A stretch of DNA of 19,595 nt, taken from contig JAFQIF010000080.1 in the NCBI GenBank assembly GCA_017397695.1, positions 1 to 19,595 on the forward strand, in the 5' to 3' direction. Below the pieces are notes generated by a model, which worked only from the letters and a program-made list of their open reading frames with translations, did no database searches and was not told the origin of the DNA. Source of the DNA: Clostridia bacterium (GTDB lineage Bacteria; Bacillota_A; Clostridia; Christensenellales; Aristaeellaceae). Positions 14,764 through 19,595 of the stretch are shown one piece after another. Numbering within the stretch: position 1 is the stretch's first letter; each line of letters begins with the position of its first letter. Made by a program: the position numbers and the translations under genes.

Positions 14764-15681
14764 TCACTCGTCCTTCAGAAGCAGATTGGCGGTTGTCTCG
14801 TCGGTGATGAGGATATCCAGATAGCCGCCGCGCAGCACGGCGCGGATGGCCTCGATCTTTTCCTGGCCGGCGGCAAGGCCGATGACGTTGTGCATCTGCC
14901 GGAGCTTATCCAGCGGGGTGGAGATGAGCCTGTCCTCGATCGGGGTGTGGATGAGGTTGCCGTCCTTGTCCACGAAGTGGCCCAGCACATCGCCTACGGC
15001 GTGGTTCATCTTCAGATAGAACATATCCGCTGGGCCGAGCAGGCCGGAATGGAAGATCGTCGCGGCATCGTTCAGCGCGCCGATGCCCACCAATGTAAAG
15101 GAAGAGAGATCGGTCATGCGAATGATTTCGCTCACAGAGCTCTCCTCGCGCATGAGCGCCGCCATCTCCTGGCTGGAGGCCAGCAGCGGCGCGGGCATGA
15201 GATAGAGCTTGGCGTTGAACACGTTGGAACGCGTATTGGGCAGATAATTGGACACGCCGCCGGTGAGCGAGATGCACGATACCGGGCTTTGCACCATCGT
15301 AGCCAGATGGTTGATGGTGCGCGAGAGCGTATCGCCGTAGCCCACGGAGATGCAGGCGTCGTCGCCCAGGCGGTCGGCGATGTACATCGCGCCGGCGCGG
15401 GCGATGGATTCGTTGGGGTGTGTTTCTCCGGGGCTGACCTCGGGAATGAGGAAGACGTCCTTGAGGCGGTATTTATCGATGAGCTGCTGGCTCTGCTCGA
15501 TGACGCCTACGCCGTCTGAGCGAAGGCGGAATTGGATCACGCCGGTCTGGCGGGCGGCGTCCAGCAGCTTGATCACGCGCATGCGGCTGATGGAGAGCCT
15601 GTCGGCAATGGCCTGCTGGGTCATGTTTTCGAAGTAGTAGTACCACGCCGCTTTGACCATCAGCGATTCTTCATAATTCAC
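14764..15681 (-). CDS. lsrR: LsrR-type transcriptional regulator (SorC family)
   Basis: This 305-residue regulator has an N-terminal helix-turn-helix (about 17-45, in MTQQAIADRLSISRMRVIKL). A SorC-type sugar-binding domain follows, with ISVGYGDTL, SLTGGVSNY, LMPAPLLASS, VGIGAL and GYLDILITDETTA. This order and these motifs match LsrR of enterobacteria. LsrR represses the lsr operon until it binds phosphorylated AI-2. The start is GTG at 15681, with AAAGGAGG 7 nt upstream; an upstream in-frame ATG at 15783 lies inside the promoter. It is divergent from lsrA, heads the lsrR-lsrK gene string, and its own promoter shares a motif with the lsrA promoter, so it may also regulate itself. Confidence 0.9.
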   Translation of the reverse strand: MNYEESLMVKAAWYYYFENMTQQAIADRLSISRMRVIKLLDAARQTGVIQFRLRSDGVGVIEQSQQLIDKYRLKDVFLIPEVSPGETHPNESIARAGAMYIADRLGDDACISVGYGDTLSRTINHLATMVQSPVSCISLTGGVSNYLPNTRSNVFNAKLYLMPAPLLASSQEMAALMREESSVSEIIRMTDLSSFTLVGIGALNDAATIFHSGLLGPADMFYLKMNHAVGDVLGHFVDKDGNLIHTPIEDRLISTPLDKLRQMHNVIGLAAGQEKIEAIRAVLRGGYLDILITDETTANLLLKDE

Positions 15682-15732
15682 CGGCAAACCTCCTTTCACG
15701 GTATGCACCGGGATTAACAATAATTCAGAGAT

Positions 15733-15746
15733 AGAACTTTTGTTCT
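15733..15746. promoter_or_regulatory. Palindrome at the lsrR transcription start
   Basis: AGAAC-TTTT-GTTCT lies just downstream of the lsrR -10 box, covering about +3 to +16. The right arm TTGTTCT recurs 24 nt away (15764-15770) inside the lsrR promoter spacer. It is a candidate operator for LsrR or another regulator. Confidence 0.55.
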
Positions 15747-15754
15747 TTTCTACG

Positions 15755-15783
15755 AGTATATCATTGTTCTGTGATAATGTCAA
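15755..15783 (-). promoter_or_regulatory. lsrR promoter
   Basis: On the minus strand a perfect TTGACA (15778-15783), a 17-nt spacer and TATACT (15755-15760). The spacer contains CACAGAA four nt after the -35 box, as does the lsrA promoter in nearly the same place. Confidence 0.85.
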
Positions 15784-15802
15784 TTGTTTTACAAACCGGA
15801 AG

Positions 15803-15820
15803 CATTTATTTCGATAAATG
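15803..15820. repeat. Inverted repeat midway between the lsr promoters
   Basis: CATTTAT-TTCG-ATAAATG is a perfect 7-bp inverted repeat with a TTCG loop, lying between the two promoters (about 20 bp from the lsrR -35 box and 32 bp from that of lsrA). It could bind an activator or repressor shared by both. Confidence 0.45.
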
Positions 15821-15852
15821 GATCATGATGGGCAAAAGAAAACGAATTGTAC

Positions 15853-15881
15853 TTGACAGATTGCACAGAAGTGCTTACAAT
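15853..15881 (+). promoter_or_regulatory. lsrACD promoter
   Basis: Perfect TTGACA (15853-15858), a 17-nt spacer and TACAAT (15876-15881). The spacer holds GCAC-AGAA-GTGC (15863-15874), which includes the CACAGAA also found in the lsrR promoter. ATTGTA (15846-15851) and TACAAT form an outer inverted repeat around the promoter. Confidence 0.88.
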
Positions 15882-15944
15882 ATGGATAACGAGAAAATGT
15901 GCGAAATAGTAACCTTTGTAACGACGAAACGCAGGAGTAACGAA

Positions 15945-17471
15945 ATGGCAGCAAATGTTCAAGCAAAAACATCTGTGCCGCGTCTTGAGGTCCGGGGGAT
16001 CAAAAAGGCGTTTGGTCAGAATGTCGTTCTCAAGGGGATTGATCTGAGCGTTAGCGCCGGCGAAGTCATGGCGCTCATCGGCGGAAACGGCGCCGGTAAG
16101 TCCACGCTGATGAAGATCATCATGGGCATTTACACATGTGACGGCGGCGAAATTTTGATCGACGGCAAGCAGGCAAAGCTCGGCAAGCCGTCTGCATCGC
16201 TGGCTGCGGGCATCTATCTGGTGCCGCAGGAGCCGCTGCTTTTCCCCAATATGACGGTTCTGGAAAACATCCTCATGGGCTTTGGCGAAAACGAAGCCGA
16301 GCTGAAAAAGCGCCTGGAAAAGCACATGGAGGATCTGGGATTTCACCTCAACCTCCAGCGCAAGGCCAATACGCTCTCCATTGCCGAGCAGCAGCTGGTC
16401 GAGCTGCTTCGCGGCATGATGCGAAATGCACAGATCCTGATTCTGGACGAGCCGACCTCCGCCCTCACCTTCGGCGAGGTGCAGGCGCTGTTCAAGGTTG
16501 TGGAGGATCTCAAGCGCAAGGGCATCGCCATCATCTACATCACCCACCGCCTGACCGAGGTCTTTGAGATCGCTACCGACGTGGCGATCATGCGCGACGG
16601 CCTGATCACGCTGGAGGGCCCGGTGGCAAACTTCACCAAGGAAATGCTGATCCAGGGCCTGCTGCCCAAGGATGCCGAGGCCCAGCAGCAAAGCGAAAAG
16701 GCATATGTGCCGGTGGATTATCAGAATCTGGAACCCGTGCTCAAGGTCAGGGATTTCAGCGGCTACGGCTTCAAGGATATCAACTTCGATCTCTATCCGG
16801 GCGAAATTCTGGGCATCGCCGGCGTCGTCGGCGCGGGAAGAACGGAGCTCATCAGCACCATCTTCGGCCGCGATAAGACGCTGGGCGGCAAGGTGCTCCT
16901 TGCCGGCAAGGATATTACCGGCCACTCCACCAAGGAAATCCTCAAAGAGGGCATCAACTTCGTGCCTGAAGACCGCCACTATCACGGATTGTTTAAGATC
17001 CGTTCGATTTCCTCCAACACCACCTCTGCGCTGCTTGGCGGCAGGGAGATCGGCGCGCTGAACATGAACCGCCGCCGCCAGAAGGAAATCTCTCAGAAGT
17101 ATGTCGACGACTTCCGCACCAAGATCGTCTCGCTGGACGATCTGATCGGCAGCCTCTCCGGCGGCAATCAGCAGAAGGTCGTTATCGCCCGCTCGCTGTC
17201 CACAGCGCCCAAGGTCGTCATTCTCGATGAGCCGACCCGCGGCATCGACGCGGCTGCCCGTAGCGACGTATACGCCATCATCCGCCAGCTCAAGGAAGCG
17301 GGCGTGGCCGTGCTGATGGTCTCCTCCGATATCGAGGAGGTTGTGGAGCTGGCCGACCGCGCGATCACCGTGTTCCAGGGCCGCATCAACGGCGAGTTCA
17401 GCCGCGAGGAAATCACGCAGGACGTGCTCACCAGCGCCTCCTTCGGCATTGTGCATGAAAGGAAGGTGTGA
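15945..17471 (+). CDS. lsrA: AI-2 ABC transporter ATP-binding protein
   Basis: This 508-residue protein has two ATPase domains and drives uptake of autoinducer-2. Domain 1 has the Walker A GGNGAGKST (46-54), the stretch AGIYLVPQEPLLFPNMTV that is a hallmark of LsrA, a degenerate signature SIAEQQLVELLRG and Walker B LILDEPTSAL. Domain 2 has a degenerate Walker A (VVGAGRTEL), the signature LSGGNQQKV and Walker B VVILDEPTRGID. Degenerate motifs in this pattern are usual for sugar ABC ATPases. The start at 15945 follows GCAGGAG; earlier in-frame codons fall inside the promoter region. lsrC follows with almost no gap. Ribose- or rhamnose-type transporters are related, but the linked kinase and regulator favour AI-2. 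Confidence 0.9.
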   Translation: MAANVQAKTSVPRLEVRGIKKAFGQNVVLKGIDLSVSAGEVMALIGGNGAGKSTLMKIIMGIYTCDGGEILIDGKQAKLGKPSASLAAGIYLVPQEPLLFPNMTVLENILMGFGENEAELKKRLEKHMEDLGFHLNLQRKANTLSIAEQQLVELLRGMMRNAQILILDEPTSALTFGEVQALFKVVEDLKRKGIAIIYITHRLTEVFEIATDVAIMRDGLITLEGPVANFTKEMLIQGLLPKDAEAQQQSEKAYVPVDYQNLEPVLKVRDFSGYGFKDINFDLYPGEILGIAGVVGAGRTELISTIFGRDKTLGGKVLLAGKDITGHSTKEILKEGINFVPEDRHYHGLFKIRSISSNTTSALLGGREIGALNMNRRRQKEISQKYVDDFRTKIVSLDDLIGSLSGGNQQKVVIARSLSTAPKVVILDEPTRGIDAAARSDVYAIIRQLKEAGVAVLMVSSDIEEVVELADRAITVFQGRINGEFSREEITQDVLTSASFGIVHERKV

Positions 17472-17473
17472 GC

Positions 17474-18487
17474 ATGAACAAAGTCAAGAACCTGTTTAAA
17501 GCCCGGTGGATGTCCAGCCTGATCTTCCTGATTCTGCTGTTCCTCATCACCGGCATCGCGGATCCCGCATTCCTCAATTATTCCAGCATCATCAGCTGCT
17601 TTAACACGGCAACGATGTACACCCTGCTGGCCGTGGGTATCGCGTTCGTTATCATGACGGGCGAGATCGACGTCTCCATCGGCGCGACGCTTGGCATCAC
17701 CGCCGCGATGACGGGCCTGATTGCCCAGCAGGGCGGCAGCGTGATCACAATGATCGCCGCCTGCATGACGACCGGCGCGGTTGTCGGCCTGGTCAACGGC
17801 GTGGGCGTGGCGTATTTCGGCGTTCCCTCGCTGATCTTCACGCTGGGCACCAACTCCGTTGTGCGCGGTCTGATCTACATCCTCACCGACGGACGCACGG
17901 TTGAAAACTTCGGCGGCGTAATCGCCAGCTACGGCAACAAGACGCTCTTTGCCGAGATCACCATCTATTACGCCATCGCGCTGGCGCTGGTGGCCATCTC
18001 CCATATCGTGCTCACCAAGACCCGAAAGGGCAAGTACTTCATCGCGGTCGGCGATAATGCCGGCGGTGCGAATCTGGTCGGCATCTCCGTGCTGGGCACG
18101 AAGATCCTGGCCTACATCCTGTGCGGCCTGTTCGCGGGCCTGGGCGGCTTCGTCTTCGCCTCCAAGTATGGTCAGGTCATGACCGTTGCCGGCAACGGCT
18201 ACGAGATGACCGCCATCGCGGCGTGCGTGCTGGGCGGCATCTCCCTGTCCGGCGGCCTGGGCAATATGATCGGCGCGGCGATCGGCGCGGTGATCATGTC
18301 CTCCATCAGCCGTCTGCTGGTCTTCATCGGCCTGCCGTCCACCTACGACAACACCATCACCGGCGTCATGCTGATCGTGATCGTTGTGGTTGATGCGCTG
18401 GCGCAGCGCAGGTCCATTGAGATGTCCAGAAGAAAGCGCCTTCTCTCCAGAACGGCGGACAATCCGGAAGGGGGCGTGAAGGCATGA
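17474..18487 (+). CDS. lsrC: AI-2 ABC transporter permease
   Basis: This 337-residue membrane protein of the ribose-type permease family has about nine to ten hydrophobic segments. Family marks are FVIMTGEIDVSIGATLGIT in the first half and AVGDNAGGANLVGI, FASKYGQ and AIAACVLGGISLSGG in the second, matching LsrC in order and spacing. A GTG at 17468 is open too, but GGAAGG at 17461-17466 is correctly spaced only for the ATG at 17474, 2 nt after the lsrA stop. It should pair with LsrD to form the channel for autoinducer-2. Confidence 0.87.
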   Translation: MNKVKNLFKARWMSSLIFLILLFLITGIADPAFLNYSSIISCFNTATMYTLLAVGIAFVIMTGEIDVSIGATLGITAAMTGLIAQQGGSVITMIAACMTTGAVVGLVNGVGVAYFGVPSLIFTLGTNSVVRGLIYILTDGRTVENFGGVIASYGNKTLFAEITIYYAIALALVAISHIVLTKTRKGKYFIAVGDNAGGANLVGISVLGTKILAYILCGLFAGLGGFVFASKYGQVMTVAGNGYEMTAIAACVLGGISLSGGLGNMIGAAIGAVIMSSISRLLVFIGLPSTYDNTITGVMLIVIVVVDALAQRRSIEMSRRKRLLSRTADNPEGGVKA

Positions 18488-19506
18488 AAAACCTGCTGAA
18501 AAAGGTCTTCAAGCACTGGGAATTGTTCCTGCTGATCTTCCTTGTTCTGGAGTTCGTGATCTTTGGCGCGGCGAATCCCAAGTTCCTGCGTCCCAAGTCC
18601 ATCATGAACAGTATCGTCAATTACATCAGCGTGTGCATCATCTCGCTCTTTGTCACGCTGGTCATGATTACAGGCGGCATTGATATTCAGGCGCCGTCGA
18701 TCATCGGCCTGACCAGTATCGTCATCGGCGTGCTGTGGAGCGACGCCGGCATGAACGTCTGGCTGGCTGTAATCCTGGCTGTGATCCTCGCGGCGCTGTG
18801 CGGTGCGCTGTCCGGCTTCTTTATCGCCTACTGCGGCGTGCAGCCGATGGTCGTCACACTTGGCGGCAGCTTCCTGTATTCGGGCCTTGCGCTGCTGGTC
18901 TCCGGCATGTCCGCGACCCCGGCGTACAAGGGCATCAGCGGCTTTCCGGCCAAGAACGAGGCGGGAAAGTTCGTCGATTTCCGCTTCCTGGGCAAGGGTG
19001 AAATCTTCGGCATTCCCACGCAGATCGTGATCTATATCCTGCTGATCGTGCTGTGTATCTGGATTCTGCATAAGACCAAGTACGGCGAGCGCCTGTATCT
19101 CATCGGCGTCAATCAGCAGGCGGCGGAATATTCCGGCATCAATACCCGCGCGACGATCATGAGCACCTACGTGCTTAGCGCTGTCAGCGCGGCGCTGGCC
19201 GGCACGCTGCTTACCGCCAACGTCAACTCCGCCAAGTATAATCTCGGCGCGGGCTACACACTGGCGATTATCACCGCCGTCGTGCTCGGCGGCACGCTCA
19301 ATACCGGCGGCAAGGGCTCGATCATCGGCACCGTGCTCGCCTCCCTGATCATCTGCATCCTGCGCTACGGCCTGCCGCTGTGCTTCGATGTGGACACGCA
19401 GAACCTGGACCTGCCGGTGGGCATTGTGCTGGTGCTGGTGGTTCTGGGCCGCGAGATCGCCGGTCAGGGCATCCTGCAGAAGTGGTTTAAGAAGAAAAAA
19501 GTCTGA
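18484..19506 (+). CDS. lsrD: AI-2 ABC transporter permease
   Basis: This 340-residue second permease subunit starts within the lsrC stop (ATGA overlap), a sign of translational coupling and equal production. Shared features with LsrD are the start HWELFLLIFLVLEFVIFGA, VMITGGIDIQAPSIIGL, VVTLGGSFLYSGLALLVSGM, GISGFP and ITAVVLGGTLNTGGKGS. It ends with a basic tail (KWFKKKKV). About ten hydrophobic segments are expected. In enterobacteria lsrB follows lsrD; here no start codon with a ribosome binding site is seen in the 89 nt that remain. Confidence 0.87.
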   Translation: MKNLLKKVFKHWELFLLIFLVLEFVIFGAANPKFLRPKSIMNSIVNYISVCIISLFVTLVMITGGIDIQAPSIIGLTSIVIGVLWSDAGMNVWLAVILAVILAALCGALSGFFIAYCGVQPMVVTLGGSFLYSGLALLVSGMSATPAYKGISGFPAKNEAGKFVDFRFLGKGEIFGIPTQIVIYILLIVLCIWILHKTKYGERLYLIGVNQQAAEYSGINTRATIMSTYVLSAVSAALAGTLLTANVNSAKYNLGAGYTLAIITAVVLGGTLNTGGKGSIIGTVLASLIICILRYGLPLCFDVDTQNLDLPVGIVLVLVVLGREIAGQGILQKWFKKKKV

Positions 19507-19537
19507 TCATATTTCTGCGAAAATCGATCTTTAGACG

Positions 19538-19595
19538 CGAAGCGAAGAGGGGACTGAAGCCTGCCGCCGCCAGTGGCGGAAGCAGGCAGGCGGAA
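19538..19595. repeat. Structured intergenic element, second copy, cut by the window end
   Basis: It begins with GCGAAGCGAAGA, the same 12 nt that starts the structured element at 1939. A hairpin follows: CCTGC and CCGCC (19560-19571) pair with GGCGG and GCAGG (19575-19586) around an AGT loop, the same loop as in the main hairpin of the other copy. It lies directly after lsrD and may also act in ending or stabilising the transcript. The rest lies outside the window. Confidence 0.5.

Noticed and set aside
15771..15783. GTGATAATGTCAA as a third copy of the shared thiol-operon regulator site
   Set aside because: It has a mismatch at the end, overlaps the lsrR -35 box, and lacks the 29-nt placement seen at the two redox operons; best explained by chance.
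15789..17456. Open frame of 555 codons on the minus strand opposite lsrA
   Set aside because: Antisense shadow of a clear ABC ATPase; composition is unlike a folded protein and it would run into the lsr promoters.

Overview
The window looks like a chromosomal stretch from an anaerobic, GC-rich member of the Bacillota, probably a gut Clostridia (inference). Supporting signs are strong AGGAGG-type ribosome binding sites, an anaerobic radical-SAM sulfatase-maturating enzyme, a secreted FMN/FAD reductase of the kind used in anaerobic respiration, a CcdA/thioredoxin membrane thiol system, and GC-rich third codon positions. No rRNA, tRNA, CRISPR array, insertion sequence or phage gene was seen.

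Region 1 (1-4112), organosulfate module. The 3' end of a tctA-type tripartite tricarboxylate transporter permease overlaps a cytosolic type I sulfatase by 8 nt. After a terminator and a highly structured intergenic element comes the convergent gene for the enzyme that installs formylglycine in sulfatases (anSME). Divergent from anSME is a TauE/SafE-type anion exporter. Together they suggest import of a sulfated small molecule, intracellular desulfation and export of the released sulfur oxyanion (inference).

Region 2 (4113-8926), thiol-redox module. A non-coding stretch with tandem palindromes and a terminator precedes ccdA, a tlpA-like membrane-anchored thioredoxin and a HAD hydrolase. Convergent with these is a thioredoxin-thioredoxin reductase fusion followed by a DUF6132-type small membrane protein. 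The two operons share a 13-bp inverted repeat placed identically relative to their -10 boxes, so one regulator probably controls both. A stretch of about 380 bp with hairpins and a possible gene remnant follows.

Region 3 (8927-12655). A secreted flavin reductase (FMN-binding plus FAD-binding domains) has a perfect 16-bp palindrome at its predicted transcription start. A divergent GH13 alpha-glucosidase/oligo-1,6-glucosidase follows. Both genes end in terminators with the same 18-nt core.

Region 4 (12656-19595), Lsr-type autoinducer-2 uptake locus. On the minus strand lie lsrR, lsrK and a small cupin gene; on the plus strand lie lsrA, lsrC and lsrD. The divergent promoters both have near-consensus -35/-10 boxes with 17-bp spacers, and both spacers hold the motif CACAGAA. 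The AI-2 binding protein LsrB and the processing enzymes LsrF and LsrG are not in the window. lsrD is followed by a structured repeat related to the one in region 1. A cupin in the lsrRK gene string is the most unusual element of this locus.
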